A stretch of DNA of 8,843 nucleotides from Actinomycetota bacterium (GCA_019348575.1 JAHWJE010000038.1:1-8843); one strand, 5' to 3'; positions 1 to 5,498 are shown, counted from the stretch's first letter. Notes: generated by a model not told the origin, from the sequence alone. Numbers and translations are program-made.

Positions 1-519
1 ATCAAGATCAACGCGGTCGGCATGCGCGGCTTCACGGAGACCGAGATCCTGCCGATGGCGGAGTTCGCGCGCTCGCATCCCTACGAGGTTCGCTTCATCG
101 AGTTCATGCCGCTGGACGCCGATCACGCCTGGGACCCGAGCCTCGTGCTGACCGGCGAGGAGATTCGCGCGGCGATCCACGAGGTCTATCCGCTCGAGGC
201 CCAGCCGCGCGAGCCGAGCGCCACCGCGCGCGTCTACCGCTTCGCCGACGGCACGGGGAAGATCGGCTTCATCAATCCGGTCTCGGAGCCGTTCTGCGGC
301 GACTGCGATCGCATCCGGGTGACCGCTGAGGGCAAGTTGCGCACCTGCCTGTTCAGCCTTCACGAGACCGACCTGCGGGCGCCGATGCGCGACGGCGCGT
401 CGGACGACGAGCTGCGCGAGACGATCCGCGACGCCGTCTGGCGCAAGGAGCTCAAGCATCACGTCAACGAGCCCGGCTACCGCCAGCCCGAGCGCTCGAT
501 GTCGCAGATCGGCGGTTGA
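1..519 (+). CDS. moaA: GTP 3',8-cyclase MoaA, C-terminal part (5' end outside window)
   Basis: This is the C-terminal 172 residues of MoaA, a cytoplasmic radical-SAM enzyme that rearranges GTP to 3',8-cyclo-7,8-dihydro-GTP. MoaC then converts that product to cPMP in molybdenum cofactor synthesis. The reading frame is open from base 1 and begins IKINAVG, a conserved MoaA stretch; the ATG at 22 is internal. Next come RFIEFMPL (the end of the radical-SAM barrel) and the C-terminal [4Fe-4S] binding region FCGDCDRIRVTAEGKLRTC. Its three cysteines are encoded at 295, 304 and 346 and match the CxxC-x13-C pattern that holds the GTP-binding cluster. The protein ends in the Gly-Gly tail typical of functional MoaA. 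Full MoaA is about 330 residues, so roughly half is missing, including the N-terminal CxxxCxxC SAM cluster. No other moa gene is visible; the next gene is convergent. Confidence 0.96.
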   Translation: MKINAVGMRGFTETEILPMAEFARSHPYEVRFIEFMPLDADHAWDPSLVLTGEEIRAAIHEVYPLEAQPREPSATARVYRFADGTGKIGFINPVSEPFCGDCDRIRVTAEGKLRTCLFSLHETDLRAPMRDGASDDELRETIRDAVWRKELKHHVNEPGYRQPERSMSQIGG

Positions 520-646
520 AGCTGTTTCCTCCCTCCGTCTCGTAGGGGGCTGGTAGAGGGGCCCGGGGGGCGCGACATGGCGCCCTTGCCCACTGCTGAC
601 GCAGCCACCGAAGGAGCGGACGCGTCGCGGGCCGGATCTCGGCGAG
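520..646. other. Convergent intergenic region with a weak hairpin
   Basis: This 127-base gap separates the 3' ends of moaA and the minus-strand anchored protein gene. The only structure I see is an inverted repeat, GGGCGC (568-573) and GCGCCC (580-585), around a 6-base loop, preceded by a G-rich stretch at 545-570. Neither strand has a T-run after the hairpin, so it is not a convincing intrinsic terminator, although some signal must end the two converging transcripts. No gene is visible here. Confidence 0.4.
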
Positions 647-1252
647 TCAACGTATCTCGAACGAGCCGGCGATCGCGTCGAACGTCGGCTGCAGCGCAGG
701 CAGCTTTGACGCCGGAACCGCCTGCAGCACGATCTGGATGAGCCGGTCGCCCTTGAAGAGGAAGTAGTGGACGTGTGCGCCCAACCCGCCGCCCTCCCTC
801 CGATACGTGTACGTGTACCGGTAGCCGGGAAGCCCGTCGATCATCACCGCGACCGGCTCGGGAACCGCCGTGATGCGGTCGTCCGCGCGCAGCAGGTCGT
901 CGGTCAGCGGGCGGACGATCGGCAGCGTCTCGGACGTCACCGTCTCGAGGTTCGACGGGCGGACGCTGACGCTCACGGCCGCGGACGCGTCCGGTGACGC
1001 CGCGACGATACGGACGCGCTGGTCGCCCGGCAGGCGCCGCTTCCACGTACCGGGATACGCGATCGACACATCGGTCAGCGTGTCTGTGAAGCGTTTGGTC
1101 TCGGGCGGGGCCGGCTCTTGCGCCGCGGGGGGAGGCGTCTCAGCCGGCGTCGGGACGATGCTGCGCCCGACGACGCCACCGACCACAAGCGCGAGCACGG
1201 CGAAGAGGGCGAGCACGCCCACGACGCCTGCGACGAGCCACTTGCGCTCCAT
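647..1252 (-). CDS. Membrane-anchored protein with PsbP/DcrB-like extracytoplasmic domain
   Basis: A 201-residue protein of unknown specific role. Residues 1-4 (MERK) give a positive start, 7-29 form one hydrophobic helix, and 32-52 are a Pro/Ala/Glu-rich linker. Residues 53-201 form one compact domain that should lie outside the membrane by the positive-inside rule. The domain opens with FTDTLTDVSIAYPGTWKR and closes with PTFDAIAGSFEIR. This start and finish are typical of the Mog1p/PsbP-like fold seen in bacterial DcrB, LpqN and related small lipoproteins. There is no lipobox cysteine, so the helix itself would be the anchor. The ATG at 1252 has no clear Shine-Dalgarno sequence and begins only 14 bases after the U-run of the terminator that closes the upstream operon. 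Its own promoter would have to overlap that terminator or lie inside the preceding gene, or the gene depends on read-through. The fold call is by pattern only. Confidence 0.8.
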   Translation of the reverse strand: MERKWLVAGVVGVLALFAVLALVVGGVVGRSIVPTPAETPPPAAQEPAPPETKRFTDTLTDVSIAYPGTWKRRLPGDQRVRIVAASPDASAAVSVSVRPSNLETVTSETLPIVRPLTDDLLRADDRITAVPEPVAVMIDGLPGYRYTYTYRREGGGLGAHVHYFLFKGDRLIQIVLQAVPASKLPALQPTFDAIAGSFEIR

Positions 1253-1266
1253 GGCACGCCAGCCTG

Positions 1267-1297
1267 AAAAAAGAGTCCGGCCGGAGCCGGACTCTTT
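1267..1297 (-). terminator. Strong intrinsic terminator of the eight-gene minus-strand operon
   Basis: A perfect 12-bp inverted repeat (1270-1281 paired with 1286-1297, loop of 4) runs into a six-A tract at 1267-1272 on the plus strand. Read on the minus strand this is a GC-rich hairpin followed by six U, starting 8 bases after the stop codon of gene H. In the plus direction only three T follow, so the minus direction is the functional one. It sits just in front of the 201-residue anchored-protein gene. Confidence 0.9.
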
Positions 1298-1305
1298 CTC
1301 AGCGT

Positions 1306-1932
1306 TCAGCGCTCCCTCGGCTCCTCGATCCTGCGGCCCTCCGCGTCGCGCGTACGCGTGCCGGGCGTCTGCGCGCTCTCGTACGGAGAGTGCACGGGAT
1401 CCTTGCCGATGACCGGCGACTTCGGGATCCTCCGGCTCGGGTCGCGACGATCCGGCGGCGCCGGGTAGAGCTTCGCGACCTCGGTCGTGGAGTACTGCGG
1501 ATCGCGGACAGCCGCGCCCTTCTCGTGCGCGACGCCGATCGGCGCCCCGCGGCCCAGGCCGGCGAGGATGCCGACACCGCGCGTGTACACGGTGCCGACG
1601 TTGACGACCTTGCCCGTCCGGCCGACGCGGCGCAGGAACTTCGCGCCCTCGCCCGGGAACAGCGACTCGACGAGACCCGCTGAGTCCGGACCGGCCTTCT
1701 TCAGCATCAGGTTCTCGAGCGCGTCGCGCGTGACGACGAGGTTCGCGTTGATGTCGTCGACGATCGGGTTGACCGGCGCCGTCTTCTCGACGATCTCCCC
1801 GACCAGGGGAAGCACCACGCTCAATCCGTTGTAGATCTTGAACAGCTGCATGATCGTCGCGATCAGGTAGATCGCCGCCGCCGCGATGATCAACGCGGCC
1901 AGCAACAGGATGAGTGCTACTTGAATCTCCAT
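1306..1932 (-). CDS. Operon gene H: single-pass membrane protein with long basic tail
   Basis: I do not recognise this 208-residue protein. Residues 5-29 form a very hydrophobic helix. After it comes a helical segment, 30-75, with the motif TAPVNPIVDDINANL (51-65), which resembles the proline motifs in operon products A, B, C and F. Residues 91-135 are rich in Gly, Arg and Val. Residues 145-208 are rich in Pro, Arg, Asp and Glu and look disordered. The acidic N-terminus and basic remainder predict an outside N-terminus and a cytoplasmic tail. It is the last gene of the operon, with its stop followed at once by an intrinsic terminator. Its ATG is 9 bases from the stop of gene G. The junction is an inverted repeat (CTAGGGGGCCCCTAT on the minus strand) that includes the G-run likely to act as ribosome binding site. 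Confidence 0.85.
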   Translation of the reverse strand: MEIQVALILLLAALIIAAAAIYLIATIMQLFKIYNGLSVVLPLVGEIVEKTAPVNPIVDDINANLVVTRDALENLMLKKAGPDSAGLVESLFPGEGAKFLRRVGRTGKVVNVGTVYTRGVGILAGLGRGAPIGVAHEKGAAVRDPQYSTTEVAKLYPAPPDRRDPSRRIPKSPVIGKDPVHSPYESAQTPGTRTRDAEGRRIEEPRER

Positions 1933-1941
1933 AGGGGCCCC

Positions 1942-2208
1942 CTAGTAGTCCGGCAGCGCGGCATCGAGTGAGCTGCCGTAGTCGAGCACGGACTCCCGGA
2001 TCGACTTGATGTAGCCCTGCGTCGTGAGCAGGACGGCCACCGCATCGAGGTCCCTGGACGCCGCCGCCGCAATGCCGGCGATCGCGTCGATCTTCGGCGG
2101 GATGCTCGAAGCTGCCGCGAACACGCGCTTCAGGCAGGAGACGAGGAGCACGGCCGACGCGATCAGGACGATGACCGTGATCCAGAGTGCTAGATCAGCA
2201 ATATCCAT
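1942..2208 (-). CDS. Operon gene G: small single-pass membrane protein
   Basis: An 88-residue protein of no recognised family. Residues 1-5 are acidic (MDIAD) and 7-26 form the membrane helix, which includes Cys25 at its end. Lys27-Arg28 follow at once, predicting outside-N, cytoplasmic-C topology. The rest is an Ala-rich amphipathic helix with a Pro37-Pro38 break, ending in TTQGYIKSIRESVLDYG (62-78). That ending loosely resembles the C-terminal part of gene E (QDGYMNALTDGY), suggesting the two are relatives. The ATG at 2208 is 5 bases after the stop of gene F. A G-run (GGGGGG) about 9 bases upstream, inside the end of F, can serve as ribosome binding site. Confidence 0.85.
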   Translation of the reverse strand: MDIADLALWITVIVLIASAVLLVSCLKRVFAAASSIPPKIDAIAGIAAAASRDLDAVAVLLTTQGYIKSIRESVLDYGSSLDAALPDY

Positions 2209-2213
2209 ATCGC

Positions 2214-2492
2214 TCAGCCCCCCTGCGCCTTGCGCACGACGAGGCGGGCCTTGCCCGCGATCACCGGCAGCGTGTCGACGATGATCTTCAGCGGACCGTT
2301 GACGTCCGCCACGAGCTTGTCCAGCGGACGCAGGTGCTGTGACTCCACGTTCGCAAGGATGCTGCCGAGCTTGCCGAGGCCATCGGAGATGACCTCCAGT
2401 CGCTTCCCCACCATCGTGAGAGCGGTGGCGAGGATCACGACCAGCAGCACCGCCGCCAGCATGCTCAGAAGGATCATGACCTCAGTGCTCAT
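2214..2492 (-). CDS. Operon gene F: small single-pass membrane protein with PLD motif
   Basis: A 92-residue protein with no known family. I chose the ATG at 2492 although the frame stays open further upstream. It overlaps the stop of gene E as ATGA and is preceded by AGGAG with 7-base spacing, and upstream extension would only read through gene E in another frame. Residues 6-27 are the membrane helix, with one acidic residue before and Lys30-Arg31 after, predicting a cytoplasmic C-terminus. Residues 30-85 look helical, with hydrophobic residues spaced three and four apart. The motif RPLDKLVADVNGPL (55-68) aligns with APVNPIVDDINANL of gene H: five identical positions of fourteen, and most others conservative. 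No cysteine or catalytic signature is present. Confidence 0.85.
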   Translation of the reverse strand: MSTEVMILLSMLAAVLLVVILATALTMVGKRLEVISDGLGKLGSILANVESQHLRPLDKLVADVNGPLKIIVDTLPVIAGKARLVVRKAQGG

Positions 2493-2797
2493 ACCGTCTC
2501 TCCTGCCGCCGTGTAACCGTCGGTGAGCGCGTTCATGTAGCCGTCCTGGATGATCGCCTCTTCGATGATCAGGTTGAGGACGGGTGGCGTGGCGGCGAGC
2601 TTCGGGATGTTCTGCGTCTGCGAGGAGACGACGCCCGCCGTCTCCAGCAGGCTCGCGACGCTCGCCTGGATGTCCTTCACGAGACTCAACAGGAGCATCA
2701 TGAGGATGATCACGACCGCGAGCACGACGTAGCTCATCCCGATGACGACCTGCCAGATCGCGTGCGTGTCGTGTGATGATGCGATTACGTCCATCAT
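2489..2797 (-). CDS. Operon gene E: small single-pass membrane protein
   Basis: A 102-residue protein of unknown function. A polar N-terminal stretch with Asp3, His9, Asp10 and His12 precedes a long hydrophobic helix at about 16-40, followed by Lys41. Positive-inside logic therefore puts the N-terminus outside and the tail in the cytoplasm. The tail is an amphipathic helix interrupted at Pro65 and by TPPVLNLIIEE (70-80), a weak form of the proline motif found in the other operon products. It then has QDGYMNALTDGY (84-95), which echoes gene G. The start is ATGATG at 2797, overlapping the TGA of gene D; either of the two ATGs could be used. The stop overlaps the start of gene F by four bases. 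Both joints imply translational coupling. Confidence 0.85.
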   Translation of the reverse strand: MMDVIASSHDTHAIWQVVIGMSYVVLAVVIILMMLLLSLVKDIQASVASLLETAGVVSSQTQNIPKLAATPPVLNLIIEEAIIQDGYMNALTDGYTAAGETV

Positions 2798-3051
2798 TTA
2801 CCCACCGCCACCTTCCGCAGGGCCCGGGCCATGTGAAGGATCCGGACCGCCGAGTCGTTGACCCTGTCGACACCGTCAGCGAGGCTCGACGATTGAGCCC
2901 TGACGGTGTCGACGCCCGCATCGGCCTCCGCCGCCTGGTCTGCGATCCGCGCCGCCAGCGTGAGGATGACGGACACGATGATCACGACGACCACGATGAC
3001 GAAGAACGCCAGGCCCATGCCGATGTACCAATCGGTGTACGTAGCAGCCAT
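2794..3051 (-). CDS. Operon gene D: small single-pass membrane protein with short heptad helix
   Basis: An 85-residue protein without a recognised family. I chose the ATG at 3051: it overlaps the TAA of gene C by one base (TAATG) and gives MAATYTDWYIG followed directly by a membrane helix at 11-33. Longer in-frame starts (to 3129) would add residues only by overlapping gene C and lack similar logic. After Arg35 the protein is a charged helix with hydrophobic residues exactly seven apart at Val50, Leu57, Val64, Ile71 and Leu78, so it may form a short coiled coil. The Arg/Lys content after the helix predicts that this part is cytoplasmic. The gene marks the change in the operon from three large products to five small ones. 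Confidence 0.85.
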   Translation of the reverse strand: MAATYTDWYIGMGLAFFVIVVVVIIVSVILTLAARIADQAAEADAGVDTVRAQSSSLADGVDRVNDSAVRILHMARALRKVAVGK

Positions 3052-3857
3052 TACCTGACACACCCCGTTCCACCGATTCGGTTGCCGGTCAGCGCCTTCT
3101 CGAGAAGCTGCAGCGGGAGGTTGAGACACCCGAGGAGGTCGAACGGCGGCGAGCAGTCGATGCTGTTCGCGTGGCCGTTGATGTGTGAAGCGAACGGGCC
3201 ATTGCGGCCCTGCTGGCCCACGTTGGCGTCGATGCCGACGAAGTCCGTCTTGATCGGCGCCGCGGTGTTGTCGATGTCAGTGGCCAGGCCGACGATGGTC
3301 GCAACGGCGCGGTCGATGCTGTTGACCCGGCTGAGGATCGAACCACCGCTCACCAGGATGCTCCGGGCGCTGCGGTTGATCTCCCGGGCGGACCGATCGA
3401 TCGTCCCGACGTTGCCTCCGATCCCGAGCACGCTCGTGTTGATCGAGCTCGCGCTGCCGAAGATCTGATCCACGGTGGTGCCGATCTGCAGCACCGTCGA
3501 GTTGATCTCACCGGCGACCGAGTTGATCTGCCCCACCTTGCCGAGGATCCGCTTCAGCTTCGGGTCGATGCCCTTGCTCGCGAGCTCGAGCGTCGTCGCG
3601 AGATGCCCCGACAGCGGCTCAGCCGCCCGGAGGATCTTCGTCGACGTGTCCCGGATCGTCCTCGCCTGGTCGATGAAGGGGGCCTCCGTGCCGATCTCCT
3701 CCACGTTTGGCTTGATGACCGCCACCGAGCGATCGATCGATCGCGCGGCCAGCAGCGTCCCGGTGAGGAACATCACCGAGAGCAGCGCCCACGCGATCAG
3801 GATCGTGAGCACGACGGGCGCCATGCCCCGTGCTCCACTGAGAATGTCTCTCAACAT
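3051..3857 (-). CDS. Operon gene C: membrane-anchored Ile-heptad rod protein
   Basis: A 268-residue protein of unknown family. Residues 13-37 form the membrane helix. RAAEPLSGH (77-85) carries the shared proline motif. From Ile111 to Ile209 every seventh residue is isoleucine, fifteen times without a break (111, 118, 125 and so on to 209). Most repeats have Ala or Val four residues after the Ile, and several begin with Ile-Asn or Ile-Asp. This 4-3 spacing fits a coiled coil with Ile at d and small residues at a. The C-terminal 55 residues leave the repeat and contain Cys235, Cys244 and Cys266. N-terminal charges (Arg3, Arg10) are balanced by Arg39 and Arg43, so orientation is uncertain by charge alone; likeness to A and B favours an outside C-terminus. 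The ATG at 3857 lies 7 bases after the stop of B with no good Shine-Dalgarno sequence. A second ATG at 3824 has GGAG 8 bases upstream and could be the true start. Confidence 0.87.
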   Translation of the reverse strand: MLRDILSGARGMAPVVLTILIAWALLSVMFLTGTLLAARSIDRSVAVIKPNVEEIGTEAPFIDQARTIRDTSTKILRAAEPLSGHLATTLELASKGIDPKLKRILGKVGQINSVAGEINSTVLQIGTTVDQIFGSASSINTSVLGIGGNVGTIDRSAREINRSARSILVSGGSILSRVNSIDRAVATIVGLATDIDNTAAPIKTDFVGIDANVGQQGRNGPFASHINGHANSIDCSPPFDLLGCLNLPLQLLEKALTGNRIGGTGCVR

Positions 3858-3864
3858 GGCTGAC

Positions 3865-4602
3865 TCAGCACTTGCCCGCGTTGCCGCTGAGTGCCGCCAG
3901 CGCCTGGATCGCGGTCGACCTGCAGATGCTCGTCAGGTGGTTGTGAGCATCCGTCAGACCGTCGTTGATGGGGGTCGTGTCCGCGAGGATCCCGCCCAGC
4001 GAGCCGTTGATGCTCGCGACGAGCGGAATGACCGCTGCGGTGCCCTGGCTCTCGGCCGACCGAACCTGCCTGAGCTGCCTGTTGATCGTCTTGACGCGGC
4101 TGTCGATCGTGACCAGCGTGCCCGAGATGCTGCGCAGGCCGCCGGTGATCGTCCCGAGCATGCCCGTCGTGCCCGTCAGCGAACCTGACGTGTCGACCAG
4201 CGACCCGGAGACCGTCGTCAGCGTGCCCGACGTGTCGACCAGCGAGCCCGAGGTGTTCAGCAGCGAGCTCGACGTCGTGCCCAGAGCGGCGTTGATACGG
4301 CCGGTCGAGCGGTTGATCGAGGTCAGCGCGTTGAGGATCGCGACGCCCTGGCCGGGAACCGGCTCCAGCGCCTGGTCGATGTTGGTCAGGTTCTTGTTGA
4401 TCGTCTGGATGTAGCCGGTCAGCGGCTCGGCCTCGCCGCCGACCTCGGTCAGCGTCTGGTCGGTCGTGCCGAGCGCCTTGTCGATGGAGTTCAGCGCGCT
4501 CGTGATACCGGAGAGAAATCCGATCACCACGACCACGACCAGGATCAGGATCGTTCCGAAGATCCAGGTCCAGCGGAGATCTGTCGCTACGCCACGCTGC
4601 AC
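3865..4602 (-). CDS. Operon gene B: membrane-anchored Thr/Ser/Gly heptad-repeat protein
   Basis: A 245-residue protein of unknown family. I place the start at the GTG at 4602: AGGAGG lies five bases upstream, whereas the upstream ATG at 4668 would run 23 bases into gene A and has no such site. Residues 12-33 are the membrane helix after Arg3 and Arg10, so the C-terminus should lie outside. Short heptads at 33-54 and 68-82 flank the motif GEAEPLTGY (56-64). A long heptad array covers 96-180, about 12 repeats, with Ile, Thr or Val at the first position and mostly Leu at the fifth. The middle is unusual: TSGSLVD, TSGTLTT, VSGSLVD, TSGSLTG, nearly uncharged and with Gly in each repeat. The end holds Cys227 and Cys245, the last residue. 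L-x-x-G-type heptads recall the spacer of YhgE/Pip proteins, but nothing else of that family is present. Confidence 0.87.
   Translation of the reverse strand: MQRGVATDLRWTWIFGTILILVVVVVIGFLSGITSALNSIDKALGTTDQTLTEVGGEAEPLTGYIQTINKNLTNIDQALEPVPGQGVAILNALTSINRSTGRINAALGTTSSSLLNTSGSLVDTSGTLTTVSGSLVDTSGSLTGTTGMLGTITGGLRSISGTLVTIDSRVKTINRQLRQVRSAESQGTAAVIPLVASINGSLGGILADTTPINDGLTDAHNHLTSICRSTAIQALAALSGNAGKC
4187..4245 (-). repeat. Internal 21-base-period repeat in gene B
   Basis: The 17-base string GACGTGTCGACCAGCGA (plus strand) occurs identically at 4187-4203 and 4229-4245, 42 bases or two heptads apart. It encodes part of the TSGSLVD heptads. The nucleotide identity suggests recent in-frame duplication of heptad units, or gene conversion, rather than only protein-level selection. 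Confidence 0.8.
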
Positions 4603-4607
4603 GGGGT

Positions 4608-4613
4608 CCTCCT
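4608..4613 (-). promoter_or_regulatory. Shine-Dalgarno site fixing the start of gene B
   Basis: CCTCCT on the plus strand reads AGGAGG on the minus strand, five bases before the GTG at 4602. It is the best ribosome binding site in the operon and argues for the GTG start over the ATG at 4668. Confidence 0.85.
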
Positions 4614-4645
4614 CAGTGCCTTCTCGTTGCTCTTCGTCGCGCGGC

Positions 4646-5461
4646 TCACGGTCGGCCCTCGCAATCACCCTTGGGCGCCTTGGGGTTGCCCAGGTTGGCG
4701 TTGATGTCGATGCAGGCCGCGGTGTCCTCGATCTGGATCGCGTCGCCGAGGATGTCGCCCGAGTCGGACTTGATCCCCCTGGCGATGCTCAGCGTCCGCG
4801 TCAGGCCCTGGACGATCGTCTCGGCGTCGTTGTCGATGATCCGTGCGATGCCGAGGATGCCCGAACCGCCGCCGGCGGTCTGGTTGATGCTCCGCGCCGT
4901 GCGGTTGATCGTGCCCGCGACGTTGTTGATCCCGGTGGCGAGGCCGCCGATCTGCCCGGCGGTCGTGTTGATCGTGCCGGCGGTGCCACCGATGTCCGTC
5001 GCGGTGCCGCCGACGGTCGTGGCGGTCGTGTTGATCGTCCCCGCGGTCGACAGGATCGTGCTCGCGAGGCTGTCGATCGAGCTCGCATCACGGTTGATCG
5101 AGCGCGCGCGGGCGACGATCTTCGTGAGAAGCGGGTCAAGCGGCGCTGCCGTCTCGAGAATCGAGTCCGCGATCTGATTCGTCCGCTGGAGCTGGCGAAT
5201 CGAGTCCGTCGCCGCGTTGATCCCGACGCCGGTGTCGCGGATGCTCTTGGCCTTCTTGTCGATCGCGCGAGCGGTGTTGACGGTCTCCGCGAGGAGACCC
5301 GCTGCGATCGTGACCGACGCCGCGACCAGGACCAGGATGATGACGTTGACGCCCTGGACGCCGCCGGAGCCGCCGCTGGACCTCGTCGCACCAGCGCTGC
5401 TGGCGCTTGCCGCCGCAGGCCGCTGCTGCGGGGACTTGGGCTTCCTCTTTAGCGCTGGCAC
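4646..5461 (-). CDS. Operon gene A: membrane-anchored INTTA-heptad protein, first gene
   Basis: A 271-residue protein of unknown family. I chose the GTG at 5461, with GGTGGAG upstream (GGAG, 6-base gap). The frame continues upstream to 5710 but that part has no domain and reads as non-coding. The N-terminus is basic (VPALKRKPK), then a Ser/Ala/Gly-rich cytoplasmic stretch to about residue 37 and a membrane helix at 38-58, so the remainder should lie outside. Heptads with Ile at 67, 74, 81 and 88 precede the motif TAAPLDPLL (104-112). A second array from Ile115 to Ile192 has 12 repeats with Ile (once Val150) at each seventh residue. It is rich in Gly, Thr and Ala, and INTTA occurs twice. The tail contains Cys250 and Cys267. 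It is the first gene after a long leader region and is separated from gene B by 43 bases. Confidence 0.87.
   Translation of the reverse strand: MPALKRKPKSPQQRPAAASASSAGATRSSGGSGGVQGVNVIILVLVAASVTIAAGLLAETVNTARAIDKKAKSIRDTGVGINAATDSIRQLQRTNQIADSILETAAPLDPLLTKIVARARSINRDASSIDSLASTILSTAGTINTTATTVGGTATDIGGTAGTINTTAGQIGGLATGINNVAGTINRTARSINQTAGGGSGILGIARIIDNDAETIVQGLTRTLSIARGIKSDSGDILGDAIQIEDTAACIDINANLGNPKAPKGDCEGRP
4958..5038 (-). repeat. Internal 21-base-period repeat in gene A
   Basis: The 18-base string GGCGGTCGTGTTGATCGT (plus strand) occurs identically at 4958-4975 and 5021-5038, 63 bases or exactly three heptads apart. It encodes the repeated segment around INTTA. Between the copies, diverged units keep the 21-base period. 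Confidence 0.8.
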
Positions 5462-5467
5462 GGAACA

Positions 5468-5474
5468 CTCCACC
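5468..5474 (-). promoter_or_regulatory. Ribosome binding site fixing the start of gene A
   Basis: CTCCACC on the plus strand reads GGTGGAG on the minus strand, leaving six bases to the GTG at 5461. This is the reason for choosing that start over upstream candidates. Confidence 0.7.
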
Positions 5475-5498
5475 GTCGCGGCGCCAATGCGTCTGGCC

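Noticed and set aside
543..570. G-quadruplex in the moaA downstream gap
   Set aside because: Only three G-tracts of three or more are present, with one GG, so a stable three-layer quadruplex is not supported.
477..1046. Minus-strand frame overlapping the end of moaA and the anchored-protein gene
   Set aside because: Basic low-complexity translation in another frame of a real gene.
4120..5100. CRISPR array or non-coding tandem repeats
   Set aside because: The short repeats have a strict 21-base period inside open frames and encode protein heptads. There are no constant repeats with unique spacers.
2773..5452. Plus-strand open frames at 2773-3468, 3475-4188 and 4466-5452
   Set aside because: All lie opposite operon genes A to D. 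They inherit periodicity from the heptad repeats and lack ribosome binding sites or recognisable domains.
3051..5461. Phage tail tape-measure or MCE-family proteins
   Set aside because: Long helical repeats recall both, but there is no other phage gene, no MCE domain and no ABC permease pair, and the proteins are short with N-terminal membrane anchors.
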